The notes beneath the pieces were generated by a model. It was given only the letters and a program-made list of their open reading frames with translations, ran no database searches and was not told where the DNA came from. The translations under genes were made by a program, and so were the position numbers. This document shows positions 34,735-41,568 of a stretch of DNA of 64,000 nucleotides, piece by piece (the stretch's first letter is position 1; each line of letters starts with the position of its first letter). The DNA comes from Rubrivirga sp046845755 (lineage in GTDB: Bacteria > Bacteroidota > Rhodothermia > Rhodothermales > Rubricoccaceae): the NCBI RefSeq assembly GCF_046845755.1, contig NZ_CP177357.1:2914001-2978000 (forward strand), in the 5' to 3' direction.

Positions 34735-35085
34735 ATGACTGACACGCTCTACCAATCGTCAAACGTCACCGTCACGCCGACGCGGCTCGTTGTAGACAAA
34801 AGGACATTCCCGATCGCGGGAATCACCTCTGTGGAAGTCCGGCCGAAGATGAACCTGATGGGGCCATTTGTCGCAGCCATCGTCATGTATATGATTGGGG
34901 GCCAAGGGCAAGTCAGCACCCTGCTTGCCGTAGGCGCTTTCTTTTTCCTCGCATACCTGCTCCGGTCGAGCACCATCCGGCTGAACACGGCCGGGCAAGA
35001 TGTGACCGCCTACGAGACCAAGGATCCTGCAAAAGCGGAGGCCATCGCAAAGGCGATCTCGGATGCAGTCGATCTCAGGGGGTGA
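34735..35085 (+). CDS. DUF6232-like small membrane protein
   Basis: 116 residues. The pattern is 'LYQSSNVTVTPTRLVVDKRTFPIAGITSVEV' (N-terminal strands) followed by a hydrophobic hairpin of two transmembrane segments (~42-56 and ~60-76), then 'SSTIRLNTAGQDVTAYETKDPAKAEAIAKAISDAV', which resembles the DUF6232/PH-like family of bacterial proteins of unknown function. Codon use is less GC-rich than in neighbours (AAA, ATT, CTT, TAT codons are used), and the upstream spacer carries a TATAAT, so the gene may be a recent arrival. It is preceded by UPF0210 and followed by DUF6498, each separately promoted. Confidence 0.72.
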   Translation: MTDTLYQSSNVTVTPTRLVVDKRTFPIAGITSVEVRPKMNLMGPFVAAIVMYMIGGQGQVSTLLAVGAFFFLAYLLRSSTIRLNTAGQDVTAYETKDPAKAEAIAKAISDAVDLRG

Positions 35086-35141
35086 GTAGACCGAAGTCTC
35101 CCTCCCCCACCCCGGGGAGGCCCGCGCCAACCCCGCCGGTC

Positions 35142-35149
35142 TAGGTTCG
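35142..35149 (+). promoter_or_regulatory. Possible -7 promoter box (TAGGTTCG)
   Basis: TAGGTTCG ends four bases before the ATG at 35154, identical in sequence and nearly in spacing to the box at 29825-29832. Confidence 0.38.
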
Positions 35150-35153
35150 GCGC

Positions 35154-35837
35154 ATGGCCTCCGCCCCGACCCTGCGCGCCCCGTCTGCCGCCTCGGCGCT
35201 CGGGCTCGTCGTCGCGAATGTCGTCCCGCTCGTCGGGGTGCTGTGGTTCGGGTGGAGCCTGGTCGGCGTGATGGCGCTGTACTGGGCCGAGAACGGGGTG
35301 ATCGGCGTCTTCGCGCTGCTGCGGATCCTGGGGGCTCGCGAGGGCGGCGTCGGGCAGAAGCTGTTCCTCGGCCCCTTTTTCGCGGTCCACTACGGCGGGT
35401 TCTGGCTGGGCCATGGGGTCTTCCTGGCGTCGCTGTTCGGCGGCGACGCCGGCCTGGCCGACGCGGCGACGATGCGGGGGATCGTCGAGGGGCTGGCGGC
35501 GCTCGTGCTCAGCCACGGCGCCTCGTTCGCGGTCCACTACGTGTGGGGCGGCGAGTGGACGGCGGCGAACGCGCACACCGAAATGTTCAAGCCCTACGGC
35601 CGCGTGGTGCTGCTCCACGTCGTGATCCTGCTCGGCGGGGTCGCCGTCGCGACGACGGGCGCGGGCGTGGCGGCGCTGGCGCTGCTCGTCGTCCTCAAGA
35701 CCGGGCTCGACCTGGGCGTCCACGTCGTCGGCCACCGGATCCGCCGGTCCGACCTCGCGCTCGCGGAGCCGGACCCGCGAGCCACCACGATCCGCCTCGA
35801 CCACCATCCAAGCCTCGGTGGGTCGGGGAGTCGGTAG
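35154..35837 (+). CDS. DUF6498 membrane protein
   Basis: 227 residues with five or six transmembrane helices. 'VALYWAENGVIGVFALLRI'-type (residues ~40-60) and 'FFAVHYGGFWLGHGVFLASLF' (~75-95) are the two signature motifs of DUF6498; 'LSHGASFAVHYV' and 'RVVLLHVVILLGG' follow. The His residues in the membrane segments (H81, H87, H125, H130 region) could bind a metal or haem, but this is a guess. The function is unknown. The ATG at 35154 is supported by a TAGGTTCG box four bases upstream. It stands between two unrelated genes. Confidence 0.75.
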   Translation: MASAPTLRAPSAASALGLVVANVVPLVGVLWFGWSLVGVMALYWAENGVIGVFALLRILGAREGGVGQKLFLGPFFAVHYGGFWLGHGVFLASLFGGDAGLADAATMRGIVEGLAALVLSHGASFAVHYVWGGEWTAANAHTEMFKPYGRVVLLHVVILLGGVAVATTGAGVAALALLVVLKTGLDLGVHVVGHRIRRSDLALAEPDPRATTIRLDHHPSLGGSGSR

Positions 35838-35979
35838 GCGGTACGGGCTTCGGGAACGGCGTCCGGGAGGTCGGCGGGCGGGTCTGGAGCCCTGCCGAGG
35901 CGGGGGGACGCAAGGGACATGATTTGATCACACCGCCGCCGGAACGCTCGCCCGTGCAAACGTTCGAGGGCGGCTTCCG

Positions 35980-37104
35980 TTGAGCTGCCGCCCCGGCCCC
36001 TCCTTGACCACCGTCCAGAAGTCCCTCTCGACCACGCAGGTCCGCCCCCGGCACACGCTGCTCCGGCTGGCACGGACCGAGCGGCAGTTCCTGCTGCTCT
36101 TGGGCGTGGCCTTCTTCGCGGCCGGCGCCGCGTTCCCCTACCCCGACGTCGCGCGGTGGCTGGGCTTCGCGCTGGCGGCGTACTCGGCCATCGCCAACGA
36201 CTCCATCCAGACGGTCGGCGTGTTCATCGCCTCCAACAAGGCGCGGCCGTGGTGGCTGCTGTGGCTGTTCATCGGCGGCGTGTTTCTGATCACGGCGTAC
36301 TACGGGTGGTCCACGATGGGCGGCGACGTGAGCTACGGGCGGCTCGCCTCCAAGGGGTTCTCGGAGACGCCGGCGACGTTCACGTTCCTGCAGGTGGCCG
36401 CGCCCATCTTCCTGCTGCTGATCACGCGGCTGCGGATGCCGGTCTCGACGACGTTCCTGCTGCTCTCGTGCTTCGCGACGACGCCGGACGGCATCTGGGA
36501 CGTGCTCACGAAGAGCCTGTGGGGCTACGTGGTGGCCTTCGCGACGGCCGTGGTCGCGTGGCTCGTGGTCGGGCGGCTGATGCGGCGCGTCGAGCAGACC
36601 CCGATGTCGCCGGCCTGGTACCCGCTCCAGTGGCTGGCGACGGGCGTGCTCTGGGCGACGTGGATCATGCAGGACGCGGCCAACCTCGCCGTCTACCTCC
36701 CGCGCCAGCTCTCGGCCGGCGAGTTCGGTGCGTTCGTGGGCGTCATCCTGGCGGGCCTGGCCGTGCTGCTCTACCTCCGCGGCGACCGGATCCAGCGCGT
36801 CGTCGACGAGAAGACGAGCGTCGAGGACATCCGCTCGGCGACCGTCATCGACTTTGTCTACGCCATCATCCTGTTCGGCTTCAAGGAGGTCTCGACCATC
36901 CCCATGTCGACGACCTGGGTGTTTATCGGGCTGCTGGCGGGGCGCGAGCTGATCCTGACCCTGCGCGGCGCCAGCGACCGCCCGCTGCGCGACGGGCTCC
37001 GCCTCGCGGGCCGCGACGTGGTCTACTGCATGGCCGGGCTCGCGATCTCGATCGCGCTCGCGTTCGCGGCCAACCCCGCCTTCCGCGCGGCCTTCCTGGA
37101 GTGA
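35980..37104 (+). CDS. Distant PiT-like (phosphate permease-related) membrane protein
   Basis: 374 residues with about ten hydrophobic segments. Two pairs of motifs recall the inverted repeats of PiT phosphate transporters: IANDSIQTVGVF at ~71-82 with RMPVSTTF at 152-159, and MQDAANLAVYL at ~230-240 with IPMSTTW at 307-313. In true PiT proteins the pairs are GANDVAN.../P.STTH. The Asn-Asp and Ser-Thr-Thr residues line the ion path. The protein is probably an inner-membrane transporter for an anion or similar substrate, but whether it moves phosphate is unproven. The TTG at 35980 has a GAGGG nine bases upstream; a TTG at 36004 is the alternative. No PhoU-like gene is adjacent. Confidence 0.62.
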   Translation: MSCRPGPSLTTVQKSLSTTQVRPRHTLLRLARTERQFLLLLGVAFFAAGAAFPYPDVARWLGFALAAYSAIANDSIQTVGVFIASNKARPWWLLWLFIGGVFLITAYYGWSTMGGDVSYGRLASKGFSETPATFTFLQVAAPIFLLLITRLRMPVSTTFLLLSCFATTPDGIWDVLTKSLWGYVVAFATAVVAWLVVGRLMRRVEQTPMSPAWYPLQWLATGVLWATWIMQDAANLAVYLPRQLSAGEFGAFVGVILAGLAVLLYLRGDRIQRVVDEKTSVEDIRSATVIDFVYAIILFGFKEVSTIPMSTTWVFIGLLAGRELILTLRGASDRPLRDGLRLAGRDVVYCMAGLAISIALAFAANPAFRAAFLE

Positions 37105-37267
37105 GGCCGTCGGCTAGACCCGAAACCGCTCGGCCCCGGCGGGCGGGTGCCAGCGCGAGCCGGGCTCGAAGGCTGCCCACGCGGCGCGGCGGATCGCGAG
37201 CCCGAGGCGGAGCGCGGGAGCGGGCACCGGCACGGCGGCGTAGGCGGGGCGCCCCAACCTAGCCGCC

Positions 37268-37456
37268 GTGACTGAGATCGAGGTCCCCTTTGCCTGCCCG
37301 TACTGCTTCGCCCCCATCTCGATGCTGGTCGACCCGTCGGTCCCCGCCCAGCGCTACGTCGAGGACTGCGAGGTGTGCTGCCACCCCATCCAGGTCAGCT
37401 ACCGCGTCGAGGACGAGGCGCTGGTGGCCTTCGAGGCGGAGGTGATGGAGGGGTAG
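37268..37456 (+). CDS. CPXCG-motif cysteine-rich protein
   Basis: A 62-residue zinc-ribbon-like protein: CPYC at 10-13 and CEVCCHP at 34-40 supply four Cys (10, 13, 34, 37) for one zinc, and 'PIQVSYRVEDEALVAFEAE' follows. This matches the short 'CPXCG motif-containing cysteine-rich protein' family found widely in proteobacteria and other phyla; function unknown. The GTG at 37268 gives the standard N-terminus (MTEIEVPFACPYC). It is a stand-alone small gene in an otherwise gene-poor 550-bp stretch. Confidence 0.82.
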   Translation: MTEIEVPFACPYCFAPISMLVDPSVPAQRYVEDCEVCCHPIQVSYRVEDEALVAFEAEVMEG

Positions 37457-37519
37457 AGAGGTCGCCACGACCGACTCGCGCCTACGGTCGGCTTGCGCCA
37501 ACGGGGCGAACCACTCCCT

Positions 37520-37620
37520 GTCCCCCTCCTCGGATGAGGAGGGGGACTCCGCGAGCAGCGCTGAGGCCGATGAGGAGCGTGGCGTTGCAATCAAAGACGC
37601 CCCCCTCGGATGAGGGGGGC
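37520..37620. repeat. Pair of related GC hairpins (dispersed-repeat-like)
   Basis: Two hairpins with the same GGAT loop: a 12-bp perfect stem at 37520-37531/37536-37547 and a 9-bp stem at 37599-37607/37612-37620. Both centre on CTCGGATGAG. The ~50 bp between them contains 'GGCGTTGCAATCAAAGACGC', which is less GC-rich. The pair lies between the CPXCG gene and the convergent kinase gene and resembles a dispersed bacterial hairpin repeat. Confidence 0.7.
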
Positions 37621-37657
37621 GGCCGGCAGGCGGGGGGTCCGTGGCCGACGCCGCGTG

Positions 37658-39583
37658 TCACGCCGGCAGCGTGAGCACGAACGTGGCGCCCTCGCCCTCG
37701 CGGCTGTAGGCGGCGAGCGTGCCCCCGTGCCCCTCCGTCACGATGTCGTACGCCAGCGAGAGGCCGAGGCCCGTGCCGGAGCCCGCCGGCTTCGTCGTGA
37801 AGAACGGCTCGAAGACGCGCGTGCAGTGCGCGAGGGGGATCCCGATGCCGTTGTCGACGACGCGGACCTCGACGCCCGCCTCGATGGGCGCCGTCTCGAT
37901 CCGGACGGTCGGCACGAAGCCGTTTTTCTCCGCCTCGGCTCGGTGCTCGACGGCCCACCGCGCGTTCTCGAACAGGTTGACGAACACGCGCTGGAGCGAG
38001 GCCGGCGCGAGCTCGACCGGCGCGAGCTCGCCGTAGCCCCGCTCGACGCGCACCACGGACGGCCCGAGGACGGTTGAGACCGCCTGCTCGATGAGCTCGT
38101 GGAGGTCGGTCGGGCGGCGCTCGCCGCCGACGTCGCGGACGTGGCCCATCAGCCCGCGCACGATCGCGTCGGCGCGCCGCGCGTGGTCGCGGACGCGGGC
38201 CGAGTTGGCGGCGATCGCCTCGAGGTCGTCGCGGGCCTGGGCCGGGTCGAAGTCGCCGCCGTCGAGCGCGGCCTCGAGCGTCGCCAGCAGGTCGGTCGCC
38301 AGCTCGGTGTTGAGCTCGGCGAAGTTGGCGACGAAGTTGAGCGGGTTCTGGATCTCGTGGGCCAGCCCGGCCGACAACCGCCCCAGCGACGCCAGCTTCT
38401 CGGACTGCACGAGGCGGGTCTGCGCGGCGCGGAGTTCGCGCAGGGTCTCCGAGAGCTCGGCGTTCGCCGCGCCGAGTTCCTCGGTCCGGATCCGCGCCAT
38501 CTCGGCCTCCTGCTGGGCGCGCTCGGCCTGAGCGCGGATCTCAACGGTCTGGATCCGGCTGCGCGCCTGGGCCGACAGCAGCGCCTCGCGCAGGTCGTGG
38601 AAGGCGCGGAGGTGGCGGAGCGCGGCGGCGGCGTCGCCGGCGGCCTCGTAGGCGTCGGCGAGCGCGGCGTGGGCCTCGGCCTCGCGCGGCTCGGCGCCGA
38701 CGTCCTGGGCGATCCCGAGCGCCTCGTGGAGCGCCGGGCGGGCGTCGTCGGGGCGCCCCATCTCGGCGAGCGTCTGGCCGATGGCGATGAGGCTGGTGGC
38801 CTGGGCCTGCCGGTTGCCGACCTCGGTGCGGATGCGGAGCGCCTCGCGGTGGAGCGCCAGCGCCTGGTCGTCGTCGCCGCGCAGGTGCGCGAGCAGGCCG
38901 AGGTCGTGGAGCGCGCGGGCCTCGGTCAGCGTCGAGGCGTGCTCGCGGGAGAGCCGGAGGGCGGCCTCGAAGTGGGCGCGGGCCTCGGCGTAGCGCGCCA
39001 GCGAGCGGAGCGCGCCGCCGAGCGCCGTGTGGGCGCGCGCTTGGCCGACCGCGTTGTCCAGGTCGGCGAACAGGCGGAGCGCGGCCTCGCCGTGCTCGAG
39101 GGCGCGGTCGGGCTGGTCGAGCTCGATGTAGGCGTTCCCCATCATGGCGCGGGTCCAGGCCTCCTGGCCGATGTCGCCGAGCGCGCGCGCGACGCGGAGG
39201 TTGCCCAGCGCGATGTCGAGCGCCTCGTCGTAGTGCCCCAGGCTGACGTGGACGGACGCGAGCACGCCGAGCATCAACGAGCGGCCGGCGAGGTCGCCGA
39301 GCGGCTCCATCGCCGCGAGCGCGCGCGTCAGCAGGCCGAGGGCGGCCTCGTGCTCGGACAGGAGGTAGCGCGCGAACCCCTCGTAGGCTTGCGCGAACGC
39401 CTCCGCCAGTGGGTCGCCGTCGGCCAGCGCCTGGGCCTCCAGCGCCAGCGCGAGCACCTGGTCCGGGCGGTCGGGGACGTGGCCGGCCGCCTCGATCAGC
39501 CGGTCCGCGACGGGCCCCGGGGGCAGGGTGCCCACGGTGAACCCGTCTTGCAGGTCGGCAGGGGTCGGGAGCGGCTCGGCCAT
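37658..39583 (-). CDS. TPR-repeat sensor histidine kinase
   Basis: 641 residues, no signal peptide or membrane helix. The N-terminal ~330 residues are seven or eight tetratricopeptide repeats (e.g. 'ALEHGEAALRLFADLDN', 'ALALHREALRIRTEVGN'), a coiled coil (~345-400) follows, then HisKA with SLGRLSAGLAHEIQNPLNFVANF (phospho-acceptor His about residue 425) and HATPase_c with the N-box 'VFVNLFENARWAV' and G-boxes 'VVDNGIGIP' and 'GTGLGLSLAYDI'. TPRs act as a protein-protein sensor module, so the input is cytosolic. The ATG at 39583 was preferred over the TTG two codons upstream. No response regulator is adjacent, so the partner is unknown. Confidence 0.9.
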   Translation of the reverse strand: MAEPLPTPADLQDGFTVGTLPPGPVADRLIEAAGHVPDRPDQVLALALEAQALADGDPLAEAFAQAYEGFARYLLSEHEAALGLLTRALAAMEPLGDLAGRSLMLGVLASVHVSLGHYDEALDIALGNLRVARALGDIGQEAWTRAMMGNAYIELDQPDRALEHGEAALRLFADLDNAVGQARAHTALGGALRSLARYAEARAHFEAALRLSREHASTLTEARALHDLGLLAHLRGDDDQALALHREALRIRTEVGNRQAQATSLIAIGQTLAEMGRPDDARPALHEALGIAQDVGAEPREAEAHAALADAYEAAGDAAAALRHLRAFHDLREALLSAQARSRIQTVEIRAQAERAQQEAEMARIRTEELGAANAELSETLRELRAAQTRLVQSEKLASLGRLSAGLAHEIQNPLNFVANFAELNTELATDLLATLEAALDGGDFDPAQARDDLEAIAANSARVRDHARRADAIVRGLMGHVRDVGGERRPTDLHELIEQAVSTVLGPSVVRVERGYGELAPVELAPASLQRVFVNLFENARWAVEHRAEAEKNGFVPTVRIETAPIEAGVEVRVVDNGIGIPLAHCTRVFEPFFTTKPAGSGTGLGLSLAYDIVTEGHGGTLAAYSREGEGATFVLTLPA

Positions 39584-39656
39584 GACCAAGTCTACGCGCC
39601 CCGACGCAACCGGGATGCCCGCGGCCGGCAGGGCCGACGAGGCCGGCCGCGCGCGC

Positions 39657-41348
39657 CTACTTGCGGAAGCGCCGGACGAGCGACTCGATCTGCGGGTCGG
39701 GCAGCGGCAGCGCCGACGACGCGGGCGCGGAGGCCGGCGCGGACGTCTTCGCCGGCATCGGGGCGAGCGGTGTCACAGTCGGATTGGCTGCGCCGACCTG
39801 ACGGTTCCCCGCGCGCGCGACGAGCCGCGCCTCGATCTCCTCCATCCACGACCCGTCGCCAGATCCCGACCGCCTCGGTGCGGGGCTGGCGGCGGCCGAA
39901 CGCGGCGCGGAGGTGGCGGCCGCCGAGCGCCCTCTGCCCGGCCTCCGGTCTCCGGTCCCCGATCCCGAGATCGGCTGGCCGGCGTCGTCGTTGAGCGGGG
40001 CCGTCTCGAACGCCACGCGCTTGAGGTTGACGAGGTGCATCGGCGTCACGTTGTCGGACGTGATCGAGCCGCCGACCGTGCCCGGCCCGAGTGTCATCGC
40101 CGGGAACAGCGCTGTCGTCATGCCGACCGAGCCGAGCGCAGCGACCGTGTTGACGACGATCCGCATCGACGGCTTCTTGAGGCCGAATTGCTCGATGACG
40201 CGGTCGGACGTCGCGTGGAGCGCCAGCGTGTGGCCGATGCCACCGAACTCCAGGATCTCGATGCAGCGCTCGCACCCGGCCTCCCAGCCGTCGGCGGCGT
40301 AGAAGCTCAGGATCGGCGACAGCGTCTCCATCGAGATCGGCTCGTCCGGCCCGACGGCGTCGACCTCGGCGATGAGGGCGCGGGCGGACTCCGGCACGGA
40401 GAACCCGGCCATCTCGGCGATCCGGCGCGGGCTCTGGCCCACGATCTCGGTGTTGAACCGGCCGCCGGGCTTGATGACGGCGCGGAGCTTGGCGGCCTCG
40501 TCGGGCGAGCAGACGTGCCCGCCGCGCTCGCGGAGCGCGTCGAGCAATCGCTGGCGGATGGGCGCGTCGGCGATGACGGACCGCTCGGTCGAGCACAGCG
40601 TGCCCCAGTCGAACGCCGTGCCCGTCAGGATGTCGGCGGCGGCCTTGTCGACATTCGCGCTGCGGTCGACGTAGGCGGGCACGTTGCCCGAGCCGACGCC
40701 ATACGCGGGCTTGCCCTTGGAGTACGCCGCGCGGACCATGGCCCCACCGCCGGTCGCCAGGATCACATCGGTGAGCGCGTGCTCGAGAAGGGCGTCGGTC
40801 CCGGCGATCGTGATCGGGCCGCCGTCGGCGCCGAGGCACGCGAACAAGCCCTCCGGCGCGCCCGCGGCGTAGGCCGCCTGCGCGACCACGTCGAGCGCGT
40901 CGGCGGTGCAGCGCGCCGCGCGCGGGTGCGGGCTCATCACGATCCCGCACCGGGCCTTCGCCGCGATGATGGCCTTGTAGAAGGCCGTCGACGTGGGGTT
41001 CGTCGACGGCACGAGCGCGGCGACGACGCCCATCGGGGAGGCGACCGTCCAGACGGTCCCGTCGTCGCTTTTGGCGATGATGCCGGCCGTCTTCATGCCC
41101 TCCATCCGCGCCGCGAGCGTGCGCGTGGCGAATAGGTTTTTCTGCTCTTTCGACTCGGGCTTCCCGAACCCGGTCTCGTCGTGTGCGAGCTGCCCGAGGC
41201 GCTTGGCGTCGCGCGCGCCGGCCTCCACCATCGCCGCGACGACGCGGTCGACGGTCGCCTGGTCGGAGGTCTTGAACTGCTTCTGGGCGGCGGCGACGCG
41301 GGCGACGGCGTCGCGGGCGTCCTGGATCGAGCGGAGGTCGGCGTCCAT
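39657..41348 (-). CDS. CoA-acylating aldehyde dehydrogenase with C-terminal extension
   Basis: 563 residues. The N-terminal ~450 match EutE/AdhE-type acetaldehyde dehydrogenases, which convert an aldehyde, CoA and NAD+ to acyl-CoA: 'TVASPMGVVAALVPSTNPTSTAFYK' (~101-125), GSGNVPAYVD (219-228), the catalytic Cys252 in FDWGTLCSTE, 'EFGGIGHTLALHA' and 'HLVNLKRVAFE'. A ~112-residue tail (~452-563) is unique: a Ser/Ala/Pro/Arg-rich linker containing a heptamer-encoded stretch, an amphipathic helix (about 500-515, WMEEIEARLVAR), more linker, and a terminal helix PDPQIESLVRRFRK. Such tails resemble encapsulation peptides of microcompartment cargo; no shell genes are nearby. A TACCTTTC box is 22 bp upstream. 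No alcohol dehydrogenase domain is fused. Confidence 0.9.
   Translation of the reverse strand: MDADLRSIQDARDAVARVAAAQKQFKTSDQATVDRVVAAMVEAGARDAKRLGQLAHDETGFGKPESKEQKNLFATRTLAARMEGMKTAGIIAKSDDGTVWTVASPMGVVAALVPSTNPTSTAFYKAIIAAKARCGIVMSPHPRAARCTADALDVVAQAAYAAGAPEGLFACLGADGGPITIAGTDALLEHALTDVILATGGGAMVRAAYSKGKPAYGVGSGNVPAYVDRSANVDKAAADILTGTAFDWGTLCSTERSVIADAPIRQRLLDALRERGGHVCSPDEAAKLRAVIKPGGRFNTEIVGQSPRRIAEMAGFSVPESARALIAEVDAVGPDEPISMETLSPILSFYAADGWEAGCERCIEILEFGGIGHTLALHATSDRVIEQFGLKKPSMRIVVNTVAALGSVGMTTALFPAMTLGPGTVGGSITSDNVTPMHLVNLKRVAFETAPLNDDAGQPISGSGTGDRRPGRGRSAAATSAPRSAAASPAPRRSGSGDGSWMEEIEARLVARAGNRQVGAANPTVTPLAPMPAKTSAPASAPASSALPLPDPQIESLVRRFRK
39941..39975. repeat. Heptamer array inside the aldehyde dehydrogenase tail
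   Basis: Five degenerate 7-bp units of the type GTCTCCG / GTCCCCG / ATCCCGA, in frame, encode part of the Gly/Ser/Arg linker of the C-terminal tail. It belongs to the same 7-bp family as the intergenic arrays. Confidence 0.6.
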
Positions 41349-41370
41349 CGGGGGCGGGCGGGCGGGGCCG

Positions 41371-41378
41371 GAAAGGTA
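41371..41378 (-). promoter_or_regulatory. Possible -7 promoter box of the aldehyde dehydrogenase gene (TACCTTTC)
   Basis: Reading the minus strand, TACCTTTC lies 22 bases upstream of the ATG at 41348. It is among the closest matches in the window to the Bacteroidota TAnnTTTG element. Confidence 0.38.
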
Positions 41379-41568
41379 GGGCCGTCGGCGGGCGGCACCG
41401 ACGCGCTCCGGGCCCGGATCCCCCAGCCAGCGGAGGGGTACGGGAGGGGACGCGCCGGGTACGTCCCGCCTTCCCGGCGCGCCGGGCCTCCCGAACCGAG
41501 CGTGCTACGAGGCTCCCAGCGCCGTGGCACGCCGTTTGCAATCGCCCAGGCGCGCCTCTCTCTCGACC

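Noticed and set aside
35980..37104. Annotating this as a true phosphate transporter
   Set aside because: The GANDVAN motif and STTH histidine are missing, so only a distant PiT-like relation is claimed.
37105..37267. A possible short minus-strand ORF ending near 37114 (...WHPPAGAERFRV)
   Set aside because: It would overlap the start of the CPXCG gene and has no recognisable pattern; only GTG starts are available inside the gap. Left unannotated.
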